A stretch of 37,756 nucleotides of DNA from JAGVUD01 sp052033935 (GCA_052033935.1 JBPOJE010000030.1:1-37756), one strand, 5' to 3'. Shown: positions 26,122-35,460, counted from the stretch's first letter. Made by a program: numbers and translations. The notes: generated from the sequence alone by a model not told the origin.

Positions 26122-27108
26122 CTACGCGATTGTGACGGGCTGGCCTGTCTCCATGGACTCGAGCGCCGCGAGCCCGATTCGGGCCGCGTCGCGCGCCTCC
26201 TGAAGCGTGATGGATGGCTGCTGTCCCATGCTTGCGCATTCCACGAAATGCCTGATCTCGGTAAGATACGGACTCTCGGCGAGCGGACTTTCCGGAATCT
26301 GCACGGCTTCGCCCTCGCCGGGGGCCGCTCTGACCGCGACTTCGAGCGAGGCGCTGTCGCGACTGGAATAGTCAAGCAGCCCGCCGTCGCCCGCAATCTC
26401 GAACCAGGTCTCGAAACCGGACGGGCGCATCCACGTTCCCTCGGCATGCGCGATGCATCCGCTGGCGAAGTTGATGGTCACCAGGGCGTAATCCTGCCCT
26501 CGCGGCTTGCCGGGGGCCATTCCCCGGGCAAACACCCGCGTCGCGGGCCCCAGGCACCAGAGCAGCCAGTCGAAATCGTGCACGATCAGGTCGAGCGCAA
26601 CCCCGCCGCTTTGCTTGATGTCCGCGTACCACGACGACTCGCCGCCCGGGAACTTGCCGCCGCGCGATGTGCGCACGACCGCCGGCTTGCCAACCTTGCC
26701 CGCCAGCACCGCGTCCCTGGCCACCGCGTACTCGGGAAAGAACCGCAGCACGTGGGCGACCATCGCGACGCCCGGCACCCTGCTCGCGGCAGCGATGATG
26801 GCGTCGCACTCATCAAGCGTCCGCGCCATCGGCTTTTCGAGAAGCAGATGCTTCCCGGCTTCGAGGGCGGCGATGGCGATGGGGGCGTGCACGGGTGTGG
26901 GCGTGCAGACATCCACTGCGTCTATGCTGGCAGACGCCAGCGCTTCGTCCAGCGTCGCGAAGGCCTTTGCCTCGCCGCCGGCCAGAGCCCGCGCCGCCTC
27001 GATGTCCGTGTCAACGACCGCCTCAATCGAGGCGCCCTCTATGGAGCGTATGCAGGACGCATGCTTCTTCCCGATGCTTCCCGCGCCCACCAGAGCAAAT
27101 CTCAGCAT
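26122..27108 (-). CDS. Gfo/Idh/MocA family oxidoreductase
   Basis: A 328-residue NAD(P)-dependent oxidoreductase. The Rossmann loop LVGAGSIGKKH is at 6-16 and LLEKPMA gives the EKP motif at 91-93. The C-terminal domain shows GGVALDLIVHDFDWLLW with the His/Asp pair often used for substrate binding. It resembles myo-inositol 2-dehydrogenase-like members, but the substrate is open. ATG 27108 has GGGAG 6 bases upstream. It lies 19 bases before the divergent family member and the two are clearly co-transcribed. Confidence 0.92.
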   Translation of the reverse strand: MLRFALVGAGSIGKKHASCIRSIEGASIEAVVDTDIEAARALAGGEAKAFATLDEALASASIDAVDVCTPTPVHAPIAIAALEAGKHLLLEKPMARTLDECDAIIAAASRVPGVAMVAHVLRFFPEYAVARDAVLAGKVGKPAVVRTSRGGKFPGGESSWYADIKQSGGVALDLIVHDFDWLLWCLGPATRVFARGMAPGKPRGQDYALVTINFASGCIAHAEGTWMRPSGFETWFEIAGDGGLLDYSSRDSASLEVAVRAAPGEGEAVQIPESPLAESPYLTEIRHFVECASMGQQPSITLQEARDAARIGLAALESMETGQPVTIA

Positions 27109-27161
27109 GTTTTTCTCCCAGTCGGGCCGTCCGCGCACAAGCGCTCGGCCCGGATGTCGTC

Positions 27162-28517
27162 TCAGGCAAGGATAAGGTAGGGCTGTTCGAGCAGTTCCTT
27201 GAGCCGCGCCAGATAGGCCGCCGCTGGCGCGCCGTCAATGATGCGATGATCGAACGTCAGGCAGAGGTTCATCATCGGCCGGACAACCACCTCGTGGTTT
27301 GCCACCACCGGCTGCTCTTTTATGGCGCACACGGCCAGAATGGCCGCCTGCGACGGATTGATGATGGCGTTGAACTGCTCGATGCCGTACGAGCCGAGGT
27401 TCGTGACCGTGAACGTGCCGCCTGCCAGGTCGGCCCCGCTGATCTTCCCGGCCTTGGCCCGTTCGGCCAGGTCGCGGATCTCGGCGCTGATGCTCCACAG
27501 CGGCTTGAGATTGGTGTCACTCACCACGGGCGCCATCAGCCCGTCCGGCAGCGCGACCGCCACCGCCACGTTTATGCTGTCGTGAATACGGATATCGTTT
27601 CCCACGAGCGACGAGTTGAGGATTGGGTAATCCTCAATGGCGCGGGCCGCGGCCTTGACGATGATGTCCGTGTAGCCCAGCTTCACGCCGTACCGGTCCT
27701 GGTAGAGCGGCCGCACCTGCTCGCGCAGGCGGAAGGTCTCGGACATGTCAACGGGCAGCGTGAGCGTAACGGGAATGACCGACTGCGCGGACTTACCGAG
27801 GTTGTCGGCGACGGCTTTCCGGATGCCGCTGAACGGGATGACCCTGCCGAGCGAAACGCGCGGCGCAAGGGACGGCTGCGGCGCGGCGGCCGTCTCAACA
27901 TCCGCCCGCTGTATCTTTCCGCCGGGGCCGCTGCCCGCGACCGACGCAAGCTCAACGCCCGCCTCCGCCGCCACCTTCCTGGCAAGCGGGGTCGCGGTGG
28001 CCGGCTTCTGCTCTTCTATTGCGCGCCGGACGTCCTTCTCGATGATGCGTCCGCCCGGGCCGGAACCAGCGCCAGCGAGCGCGCCGAGGTCGAGGCCCGC
28101 ATCTTCGGCGAGCTTTCGCGCGCGCGGACTGGCAATGATGCGCCCCCCCCCGGCCGCGGCTGGCTTCGGAGCCTCAGCAGCGGCAGGCGCGGCCGATCCA
28201 CTCGCAGCGGAAGCCGTTGCAGCGGGGGCCGGGGCTTCCGCGGCGCTGTCCTCGGCAAGCAGAGCGTCAATATTCTCGCCGGGTGACCCGATAATCGCAA
28301 TAAGCCCCTTCACGGGAACGGTCTGATCGGGCTGAGCGACGATCTTCAGGAGCGTACCCGCCGCCGGTGACTCCACCTCCATGTTGGCCTTGTCCGTCAT
28401 CACTTCGAGGAGGGGCTCGTCCTTCTCGACCGTTTCGCCCTCCTGCTTGAACCACTTGATGATCGTGCCTTCTTCCATGGTCTGCCCAAGAAGAGGGAGA
28501 GTCACTTTTTCCGCCAT
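27162..28517 (-). CDS. Dihydrolipoamide acyltransferase (E2) of a 2-oxoacid dehydrogenase complex
   Basis: A 451-residue E2. The lipoyl domain (1-80) has the lipoylated K43 in TDKANMEVESP. An Ala/Pro linker follows. Two peripheral subunit-binding domains come next, at about 126-168 (ASPRARKLAEDAG ... GPGGRIIEKDV) and 176-210 (ATPLARKVAAEAG ... GPGGKIQRADV). The acyltransferase domain carries DHRIIDG with H424 and D428. The second-to-none similarity is to pyruvate dehydrogenase E2, but branched-chain or acetoin complexes are possible. No E1 or E3 gene is in the window, so the partners must be elsewhere. ATG 28517 has GGGAGG 6 bases upstream. Confidence 0.93.
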   Translation of the reverse strand: MAEKVTLPLLGQTMEEGTIIKWFKQEGETVEKDEPLLEVMTDKANMEVESPAAGTLLKIVAQPDQTVPVKGLIAIIGSPGENIDALLAEDSAAEAPAPAATASAASGSAAPAAAEAPKPAAAGGGRIIASPRARKLAEDAGLDLGALAGAGSGPGGRIIEKDVRRAIEEQKPATATPLARKVAAEAGVELASVAGSGPGGKIQRADVETAAAPQPSLAPRVSLGRVIPFSGIRKAVADNLGKSAQSVIPVTLTLPVDMSETFRLREQVRPLYQDRYGVKLGYTDIIVKAAARAIEDYPILNSSLVGNDIRIHDSINVAVAVALPDGLMAPVVSDTNLKPLWSISAEIRDLAERAKAGKISGADLAGGTFTVTNLGSYGIEQFNAIINPSQAAILAVCAIKEQPVVANHEVVVRPMMNLCLTFDHRIIDGAPAAAYLARLKELLEQPYLILA

Positions 28518-28663
28518 GCTGATCCTCCCGGTCCGCGCTGGCGCGGGCCGCTACTTGTTATCTGAAACTACTTTATTCTATCTTCTCTGAGTCGGCCGCC
28601 GGCAAGGTGGCCTCCAGAGATGTTCGCCGCAAGCCCGGGGGTTTCCTGTTCGGCGCGGCTGCG

Positions 28664-28672
28664 TGATATACT
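28664..28672 (+). promoter_or_regulatory. Extended -10 promoter of the M28 peptidase
   Basis: TGATATACT at 28664-28672 is an extended -10 (TGn plus TATACT). Only a weak -35 (TTCCTG, 28643-28648) precedes it. The predicted start near 28679 leaves a 40-base leader before the TTG start of the peptidase. Confidence 0.5.
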
Positions 28673-28718
28673 TATCAGGGCACAAATAGCCCCGGCGCTC
28701 TATCCCAAAAAGGACTGC

Positions 28719-31607
28719 TTGAACACATTGAGACACTTCACCACCTTCGTACTGGCCATACTGCTCGCGTCATCCGTCCAGGCCGCGACCATTCAGGAGG
28801 TCGTCAGCCAGGTCAACCAGGCGCGATACAAGATGTATCACGACGCAATCGAGGATTGCGGGCTGGGCCTGTACGGCGGCTCGGCATACAATAATGGCTC
28901 GCGGAGCCGCTACTGGACAACGCCTCCCAATCTTGGTAACCGTGAGGCGCAACTCTACATGAGTGACGTGCTCGGGCAGAACCCACGGCTCATCGTAACA
29001 TCCGGCGTGGGGCAGTACGAGAACGTAATCGCCGAGCTACCCGGGCTCGACCCCTCGAGAAAAGACGAAGTGTACGTCATCTCGGGCCATTTTGACACGA
29101 CCGGCAGCTACAACCGTCCCGGCGGCGACGACAACGCGAGCGGTGCCGCCGGCGTGCTCGAAGCAGCCAAAGTGATGAGCCAGTACTACTTCGCCGCGAC
29201 GATCCACTTCGTCGGGTTCAACGCCGAGGAAGGCACTCACGGGGGCAGCCTCGACTACGTCGCCCGTCTATCCACCGAACAGAGGCGCCGCACACGCAAC
29301 CTGAATATGGACATGATCCTGCACGGCAGGGACGACCGGGCGGGGCACACCAGTGACCCCTACGACATTGACCTCTGGACAAGCCTGGCCGACCCGGCAC
29401 AGCTTGAATGGATGAACAAGTTCCGGACGGCGGCGAACACCTACGTCCCCAGCCTGCTCGTTGACCTGAGCCCGGACGACCGTGGCTCCAGCGACCACCA
29501 GTCGTTCTACCTGGCGGGCATACCCGCATTCACCCTCATCGAGTTCGACGTGCCCGCCTGGCAGGGCGGCGCTAACAAGGAGTATCACACCGCCTCCGAT
29601 TTCCGTTATTACGAGCCCAACGGCGCTGGCAGAGGCTATCTTGAGAACCTGCACTGGAGCTACCCGTACGCGACGGACATTGTCCGCGCTAGCGTCGCGA
29701 TGATTGCGCAGGAAGCGGGGCTGCTCGAACCGCTGTTCGACGTGCATGTCACCGATCAGAACAGGACGTCCGCCGTCGTGCGCTGGCAGACGACGTTGCC
29801 GGGAACCAGCCGGGTCGAGTACGGCCTGACTCCGCAATACTCGATGTCCACCCCCCTGGATGCGGAGAACGTCACAACGCACGCCGTCACTTTGACGGGG
29901 CTTGTGCCGGGGCAGCAGTACCATTACCGGGTGATTTCGGTAACCCCCGATGGGACGGAGGTCTCCGGGGATATGGTGTTCACCACCACGAAGATGCCGA
30001 TGATCCACAACGTGTGGGTGTCGTCGAACACCGGCACGTCGGTTGCCATCCGATGGCGGACCGACGTCCCGGCAAGCTCGCGCGTGGAGTACGGGCCAGA
30101 CCCCGGCTACGGGGTGCTGATGGCCATGGACCCCACGCTTGTCACCGATCATGAGTACGTCCTCACGGGCCTGACGGTGGGCAGCACATATCATTTCCGT
30201 GTGCTGTCGAGCAACGCAAGCGGTACGGCTATGTCCGGCGATTACGCTTTCAACACGGCGGTACCCGTGCCGGACATCCTGATTGACAACACGGACCCCG
30301 GCTTCAGCGTAACTCTCGGGTCGTGGTCGTCGGGCACGACGGCGCCGAAGATCGGAACGGACTACCTTTATGGCAGCGGCACGGGAAGCCAGCTCGATAG
30401 TTCGGTGACGCGCAGGTGCCGATGGACACCCGCGATAGCAACACCGGGCTACTACAATGTTTACGCCTATCTCCAGCGTGGGACGAACCGCACGCTGGAA
30501 GCGCCCTACACGATAACCCATGCGCGCGGTATGAGGAAGAGCTATTCGTCGCATTACCTCGCCAACACAGGCTCCATCTGGCATGCGCTTGCCGGGAGTC
30601 TGCCGTTCAATGCAGGCTCATCAGGCTATGTCGAACTGGCAAACAACACGCCGGACACGAACTACGTGAGCGCGGACGCGGTCAAGTTTGTCTTTGCAGC
30701 GCCACTGGACGTGACCCCGCCTCCCGCGCCCACCGTCAGTTTCGACAGGATGTTTGCCGCGCTCGGAGAGATTGTGCGCGCATACTGGCAGGCGGACGAT
30801 CTGGAATCGGGCATCGTGGACTATCAGTATCAGGTGCGCGACGGCCTTGGCGATGTCATTGTCCCGTGGACGGATACGGACAATGTTTCGGCGGTGATAT
30901 CGGGCTCGGCGGCCGGACAGTCGCTGTATGTGGACGCCCGCGCACGCAACGCCGAGGGCCTGTGGTCGGCGGCGGGAACCGGCGGCCCGGTGCTTTTCGT
31001 GCAGCCTCAGTCGAGCATGAGCGGCGCGAAGCGGATGGTCCCCGGCACGAACCTGGTGCTCCGGCCCATGGTGCTGACCGCGAGCTTCGACGGCTACGCG
31101 TACGTGCAGTCGCCGTCAGAGTATTCCGCGATCCGCGTTGATGCAGCCACCGCTTTACCGCCGGGCACGGTAGTTTCGGCGAGCGGCGTGCTGGCGAGCA
31201 TCGGCGGGGAGATGCGGCTCAGCGGCGGCGGTGTCGGGCTGTTCGATGCGCCGGGCGCCGTCCGGCCTCTCGGCATCTCGGCCAAGTCGCTCGGCGGAAG
31301 CGATGTCAGCGAAAGCTGGCGCGGCGTGAGCGAGGGCTGGGGCCCGAACAACGTGGGGCTGCTCGTGAGCGTCATCGGCGAGGTGACCCGCGCCGAGGGC
31401 AGTGAGAGCTTCTTCTATGTGATGGACCGCGTGGGAACCACCGACTCCACCGGACTCGGCATCAAGGTCTATTCCATGAACTGGGCCAAACCGGTCGTCG
31501 GCCAGCTTGTGCGCGTTCGCGGAATCAGCCACTTCAGGGAAGAAGGCGGCCTGCGGGTGCCCGAACTGCTGATGCAGCAAGGCGGGGCGTTCGACATCCT
31601 GCAGTAA
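28719..31607 (+). CDS. Secreted M28 zinc aminopeptidase with Fn3, golvesin-like and OB-like domains
   Basis: A 962-residue exported protein. The signal peptide (hydrophobic 9-20, SVQA cut near 22) is followed by an M28 metallopeptidase: zinc ligands SGHFDT (H124), DDNASG (D138), NAEEGTHGG (E170/E171), NMDM (D198) and SSDHQSF (H260) are all present, so it should be active. Two fibronectin-III-like domains follow (about 340-423 and 430-513, each with SRVEYG and LTGL), then a golvesin/Xly-type domain (about 519-660, IDNTDPGFSV), an Ig-like segment and an OB-fold-like tail (about 775-960). I chose TTG 28719, which gives the signal peptide and has AAGGA 4 bases upstream. It probably trims peptides outside the cell while the extra domains bind wall or matrix polymers. 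Confidence 0.9.
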   Translation: MNTLRHFTTFVLAILLASSVQAATIQEVVSQVNQARYKMYHDAIEDCGLGLYGGSAYNNGSRSRYWTTPPNLGNREAQLYMSDVLGQNPRLIVTSGVGQYENVIAELPGLDPSRKDEVYVISGHFDTTGSYNRPGGDDNASGAAGVLEAAKVMSQYYFAATIHFVGFNAEEGTHGGSLDYVARLSTEQRRRTRNLNMDMILHGRDDRAGHTSDPYDIDLWTSLADPAQLEWMNKFRTAANTYVPSLLVDLSPDDRGSSDHQSFYLAGIPAFTLIEFDVPAWQGGANKEYHTASDFRYYEPNGAGRGYLENLHWSYPYATDIVRASVAMIAQEAGLLEPLFDVHVTDQNRTSAVVRWQTTLPGTSRVEYGLTPQYSMSTPLDAENVTTHAVTLTGLVPGQQYHYRVISVTPDGTEVSGDMVFTTTKMPMIHNVWVSSNTGTSVAIRWRTDVPASSRVEYGPDPGYGVLMAMDPTLVTDHEYVLTGLTVGSTYHFRVLSSNASGTAMSGDYAFNTAVPVPDILIDNTDPGFSVTLGSWSSGTTAPKIGTDYLYGSGTGSQLDSSVTRRCRWTPAIATPGYYNVYAYLQRGTNRTLEAPYTITHARGMRKSYSSHYLANTGSIWHALAGSLPFNAGSSGYVELANNTPDTNYVSADAVKFVFAAPLDVTPPPAPTVSFDRMFAALGEIVRAYWQADDLESGIVDYQYQVRDGLGDVIVPWTDTDNVSAVISGSAAGQSLYVDARARNAEGLWSAAGTGGPVLFVQPQSSMSGAKRMVPGTNLVLRPMVLTASFDGYAYVQSPSEYSAIRVDAATALPPGTVVSASGVLASIGGEMRLSGGGVGLFDAPGAVRPLGISAKSLGGSDVSESWRGVSEGWGPNNVGLLVSVIGEVTRAEGSESFFYVMDRVGTTDSTGLGIKVYSMNWAKPVVGQLVRVRGISHFREEGGLRVPELLMQQGGAFDILQ

Positions 31608-31639
31608 CCGTCAGAGGCCAGACCTGACGCATAGTCTCA

Positions 31640-31677
31640 AGACAGCCCCGGGCCCCGTCCCGGGGCTGTCTGGTTTT
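31640..31677 (+). terminator. Intrinsic terminator after the M28 peptidase
   Basis: AGACAGCCCCGGG (31640-31652) pairs perfectly with CCCGGGGCTGTCT (31659-31671) around a 6-base loop, followed by GGTTTT. The 13-bp GC-rich stem is very stable; the T run is short. Confidence 0.85.
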
Positions 31678-31783
31678 GACCGCCGGGGCAGGGTTCCCAG
31701 TCTGTGAAGCACAAGGGTGCCACCGCCATTTCCTGCGGGTTCGGAGGAGCGGGCGCGCCCGGCGGGGAAGAGAGCGGGTAACC

Positions 31784-32656
31784 ATGCAACTCAAGCTGCC
31801 CGGACAGGAGCCAAGCGACAAGCGCGAGCCGCAGCGGACGCGGAAGAAACCCGGGCGCCTGCCCTATTCCGACATTGACATCTCGCGATGGAAGGACTAC
31901 GACAGCATCTGGACCGATTCGCTGTGGAATATCCCGTCGCGCGGGCGTGGCCGCGGCCACCGGCTCGACTACCACGGCAACTTCGTTCCCCAGATCGCCA
32001 CACAGGTGTTCGAGCGATTCAGCAGGCAGGGCGACCTCGTCCTCGACCTCTTTCTCGGAAGCGGCACATCGGCTGTGGAAGCGCTGAACATGGGCCGCCG
32101 GCTGATCGGGGTTGAGATATCGGCCGAACTGACGGACCGGGTGAGGAAGAAGCTGGGCGCACAGGCCCCGGATATGGGCGTGCATGTCCTCCAGGGCGAC
32201 AGCTCCTCAAGGCGTGTGTTGAAGCCCGTGCGCAAGCTGCTCGAGCGCGAAGGACGCGAGCAGGCGCAGCTTCTGGTGCTTCATCCGCCGTACCACAACA
32301 TCATTCAGTTCACCGAAGACGCGCGCGACCTCTCGAACGCGGCTGACACGGACCAGTTTCTACGCATGTTCCGGCGGGTGGCGAAGATCGGATTCGAGCT
32401 GCTCGAGCCGAAGCGGTTCGCGGCGCTGGTCATTGGCGACAAGTACGAGGGCAAGGAGCTTGTCCCGCTCGGCTTTCTGACCATGCGCGAGATGAACCGT
32501 GCCGGCTTCCGGACCAAGTCCATCGTTGTCAAGAACATGGTGGGCAACGAACGCGGCAAGGGCAAGGCGAACAACCTCTGGCGCTATCGCGCTCTTGCCG
32601 GAGGGTTCTACATCTTCAAGCACGAGTACGTGATCATCTTCGACAAGCCGCACTGA
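31784..32656 (+). CDS. Orphan amino-DNA methyltransferase
   Basis: A 290-residue SAM-dependent methyltransferase of the N6-adenine/N4-cytosine class. Order of motifs is X-like (HGNFVPQIATQVFERFS, about 64-80), I (LDLFLGSGTSAVEA, 87-100), then IV as HPPY at 167-170 and a C-terminal GFYIFKHEYVIIF. This order fits gamma or alpha rather than beta arrangement. Motif IV is normally D/N/S-PP-Y/F/W; here the first residue is His, which I believe occurs in one little-studied subfamily with the same GFYIFKHEY ending. No restriction enzyme or specificity gene is adjacent. ATG 31784 is chosen over an upstream ATG in a poorly coding stretch. Site and function (regulation, protection) are unknown. Confidence 0.85.
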   Translation: MQLKLPGQEPSDKREPQRTRKKPGRLPYSDIDISRWKDYDSIWTDSLWNIPSRGRGRGHRLDYHGNFVPQIATQVFERFSRQGDLVLDLFLGSGTSAVEALNMGRRLIGVEISAELTDRVRKKLGAQAPDMGVHVLQGDSSSRRVLKPVRKLLEREGREQAQLLVLHPPYHNIIQFTEDARDLSNAADTDQFLRMFRRVAKIGFELLEPKRFAALVIGDKYEGKELVPLGFLTMREMNRAGFRTKSIVVKNMVGNERGKGKANNLWRYRALAGGFYIFKHEYVIIFDKPH

Positions 32657-32688
32657 CACTGGCTTATCAGAAGGCCGGGAGGAACAGC

Positions 32689-33663
32689 GTGAGAATTCTC
32701 ATTGTAGGCGGAGGGAGCATCGGGCTGAAGCACGCGCGTGCGTTCGGCTCACTCGAGCCGCGGCCTCATCTGGCCGTGCTCGACCCGCGCGAGGAGGCTC
32801 GCTCCCGCGCTCGTGAACTCGGCGCGGAAGCGGCGGGCGACGCATTCGAGAATGTGGGCATCCGGGCGTTCGACGGGGTCGTGATCTGCGCGCCCGCTCC
32901 GCTGCACGTTCCGTTCGCAGGCAGGTGCCTGAGCGAAGGCGTGCCCGTTCTCTCCGAGAAGCCTCTGTCGCACAACAGGGATGGGGTGGACGAGCTGATC
33001 CGGGCGGCGGCAAAGCCGGGCGCGCCGCCCTCCGGCGTGGCGTTCACGCGGCGCTATCACCCTGCGCACGAGCAGATGCGCGAGATGATATCGGGCGGGG
33101 AACTCGGGCGGGTCCTCGGAGTGCGGGTCAACGCCGGCCAGCCGTTCACCACCTACCGTCCAGACTACAAAAACATCTACTTCGTCTCTCACGCGATGGG
33201 CGGCGGCTGCATGCTCGATTTCGCGAGCCACTTCGTGGACCTGACGCAGTGGTATGCCGGGCCTGCGTTGGGCATTACGGGGTTCCTGCGGCATCTCGTG
33301 CTCGACGGCGTTGATGTGGAGGACACCGCCGCGCTGGCGCTCGACTTCAGTTCGGGGGCGCTCGGGACGATCCACATGAACCAGTACCAGCCCGTCAACG
33401 AGAACATTCTGGACTTCGTGTGTGACAGGGCCGTGGTGCGGATAACGGAGCCGGGATTCGCCTGCCGCATCTGGCGCGAAGGAGGGGATGAGTGGGAGCA
33501 GGTTCAGACGCCTCCGGGCGACTACGCCGAGGCTCTGCGGCGTCAGGCGGCGGCCTTTGTTTGTGCGATTGACGGAGGGCCTCCGATGCGAACGAGCATC
33601 GCGGACGCCGCGCTGACTCTCGATCTCTGCCTGCAGGTGCTGCGGCAGAACGTGAAAGGATAG
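32689..33663 (+). CDS. Gfo/Idh/MocA family oxidoreductase
   Basis: A 324-residue NAD(P)-dependent oxidoreductase. The Rossmann loop IVGGGSIGLKH is at 5-15 and SEKPLS gives EKP at 90-92. The substrate domain shows GGGCMLDFASHFVDLTQWY, where Asp and His typically contact the sugar. GTG start at 32689 with GGAGG 6 bases upstream. The sodium:solute symporter starts 6 bases after its stop, so the two are an operon and the enzyme probably acts on the solute that the symporter brings in, or on a derivative of it. Confidence 0.93.
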   Translation: MRILIVGGGSIGLKHARAFGSLEPRPHLAVLDPREEARSRARELGAEAAGDAFENVGIRAFDGVVICAPAPLHVPFAGRCLSEGVPVLSEKPLSHNRDGVDELIRAAAKPGAPPSGVAFTRRYHPAHEQMREMISGGELGRVLGVRVNAGQPFTTYRPDYKNIYFVSHAMGGGCMLDFASHFVDLTQWYAGPALGITGFLRHLVLDGVDVEDTAALALDFSSGALGTIHMNQYQPVNENILDFVCDRAVVRITEPGFACRIWREGGDEWEQVQTPPGDYAEALRRQAAAFVCAIDGGPPMRTSIADAALTLDLCLQVLRQNVKG

Positions 33664-33669
33664 GAACGG

Positions 33670-35271
33670 ATGTCGTCCTTGGCCGTGCGCTCCGGGCTCA
33701 GCTTCCCGGATTATGCTATCGTCGCGCTGTATGCGCTGGGAATGATCTGGATCGGCTGGTACTTCTCGCGCCGCCAGAAGAACCTGGACGAGTATTTTGT
33801 GGCCGGCCGGGGCATCAACTGGCTGATTGTCGGCATTTCGCTGTTCGCCACACTCATCAGCACGATCTCCTACCTGACGACACCCGGCGAGATCATCAAG
33901 AACGGCCCCGGCATCCTGTGGTCGGCCCTGTCGCCTTTCCTTGCGTTCGGGATCATCGGGTGGCTCATCATTCCCCGCATCATGGGGAAGAACATCATGA
34001 GCGGCTACGAGCTTCTGGACAGGCAGTTCGGACGCAGTGTGCGCAGCGCGGCGGCGGTGATGTTCATTCTGATGCGCATCTCGTGGATCGGGCTAATTGT
34101 TTTCACCTGCAGCATCGCTCTCAACTCGATGACCGGCTGGCCGCTGCCGTACCTGCTCGTCGGCATGGGTCTGGTGACGACGCTTTACACGGTGATGGGA
34201 GGCGTGCGGGCGGTCATCATCACCGATGTCGTGCAGGCGGTCATTCTGTTCGGGGGAGCGATGCTGGTGGTGGCATTCGCTATGGTCGAGGCCCGAAGCC
34301 TGACGGGCTGGTTCCCGGACTTCGGCAACAGCGCAATCACGTCGGCGCTCAACTGGCGGCCGGTGAAGCTGTTTCCCGACGCCGGGCCGGGCTTTCTGGC
34401 CGAGCGCATCACGATCATCACGATTGTCGTTCACTACGTTTTCTATTACGTCTGCATCTCCTGCTCCGACCAGCTTTTGATTCAGCGATTTCTGACCACG
34501 AGAGACGCGCGCGCCGCGCGCAACAGCTTCCTGACCAACACGCTGGCCGGGCTGGCGCTCACCATTCTGCTCGCCCTCACCGGGTTTGCGCTTCTGGCGA
34601 TATTCACGCGCAACATCGGGCTGCTGCCTCCTCTTGCCGAGCTGAAGCCCGAAGCGGGTGCGGAGATACTCGCGGGCGTGCCGAAGGGCGACCCTCTGGC
34701 GGCGCAAATCTACACCCTGACAAATGCGGGAGACAAGATCTTTCCGTGGTTCATCGCGCATCTTCTGCCGGCCGGGCTGTCGGGGCTTCTGCTGGCGGCG
34801 CTCTTCTCGGCTGCGATGTCGAGCATTTCGTCGGGCATCAACTCGATCTCGACGGTGCTGATGGTGGACTTCAAGGGCATCTTCGGGCGGAATCTGGACG
34901 ACGCCGGTCAGGTGGCGCGCGCCAGGCTGCTGGGTGTGGGTGTGGGCATCGTCGCAATCGGCGTGAGTTTCGTGTACACGTTCATCAAGGGCAACTTCAT
35001 GGACCTGGCGCAGAAGAGCGACCGGTTTCTTGTCGCGCCGATGGCGGGGGTGTTTCTGATGGCGTTTTTCATGCGGCGCACGAACTGGCAGGGCGCGTGG
35101 GTTCAGATTGTCGTCACCTGCGTGACGGCGTTTCTGATCACCTTCCACGAGGAGATCTTCGGCAACTACATCTCGTTCGTGTGGATCTTCCCGTTCTCGC
35201 TGGCGATTGGGCTGGCGGCGGGCTATGCTGTGAGCCTGCTCTTCCCCGCGCCTGACGGGGAAACAGCCTGA
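33670..35271 (+). CDS. Sodium:solute symporter (SSS family)
   Basis: A 533-residue membrane protein with about 13 hydrophobic segments, typical of the sodium-solute symporter family (SGLT/PutP-like). The family start is clear: LGMIWIGWYFSRRQKNLDEY followed by FVAGRGINWLIVGISLFATL. The segment AALFSAAMSSISSGINS contains the Ser/Thr-rich region that lines the second sodium site in homologues. The nearest relatives carry sugars, inositol or sialic acid; the solute here is not known. It follows the oxidoreductase by 6 bases, so import and oxidation are coupled in one transcript. Confidence 0.94.
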   Translation: MSSLAVRSGLSFPDYAIVALYALGMIWIGWYFSRRQKNLDEYFVAGRGINWLIVGISLFATLISTISYLTTPGEIIKNGPGILWSALSPFLAFGIIGWLIIPRIMGKNIMSGYELLDRQFGRSVRSAAAVMFILMRISWIGLIVFTCSIALNSMTGWPLPYLLVGMGLVTTLYTVMGGVRAVIITDVVQAVILFGGAMLVVAFAMVEARSLTGWFPDFGNSAITSALNWRPVKLFPDAGPGFLAERITIITIVVHYVFYYVCISCSDQLLIQRFLTTRDARAARNSFLTNTLAGLALTILLALTGFALLAIFTRNIGLLPPLAELKPEAGAEILAGVPKGDPLAAQIYTLTNAGDKIFPWFIAHLLPAGLSGLLLAALFSAAMSSISSGINSISTVLMVDFKGIFGRNLDDAGQVARARLLGVGVGIVAIGVSFVYTFIKGNFMDLAQKSDRFLVAPMAGVFLMAFFMRRTNWQGAWVQIVVTCVTAFLITFHEEIFGNYISFVWIFPFSLAIGLAAGYAVSLLFPAPDGETA

Positions 35272-35278
35272 CCGGCAG

Positions 35279-35460
35279 CGTCATTCCGGACTCCTATGAG
35301 TCCAGGTGTCGCCATCTGGACGACACCCGCAACCACGCTCAGCAACGCGTCGCGCTGAACGCGGTTCAGCGCCCACAGACAGGAAAGGGATTTTCTCCCG
35401 CTGGTCGAAATGACATGCATCAGGTGCCAACCGCCCGTGTCATTCCGACGAGTCCGCGAG
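35279..35460. repeat. REP-like GTCATTCC repeats
   Basis: Two units begin with GTCATTCCG (35280 and about 35440). The first contains GGACTC-CTAT-GAGTCC (35288-35303) and GGTGTCG/CGACACC hairpins and closes with GAAATGACA, complementary to its start. They resemble family A in the GTCAT...ATGAC ends but differ inside (TTCC in place of GCC). They lie directly after the symporter stop and could end its transcript. Confidence 0.55.

Noticed and set aside
31676..31783. Upstream start of the DNA methyltransferase at 31676
   Set aside because: It lies at the tail of the M28 terminator, and the added 36 residues are Arg/Gly-rich shadow sequence; ATG 31784 gives a sensible N-terminus.
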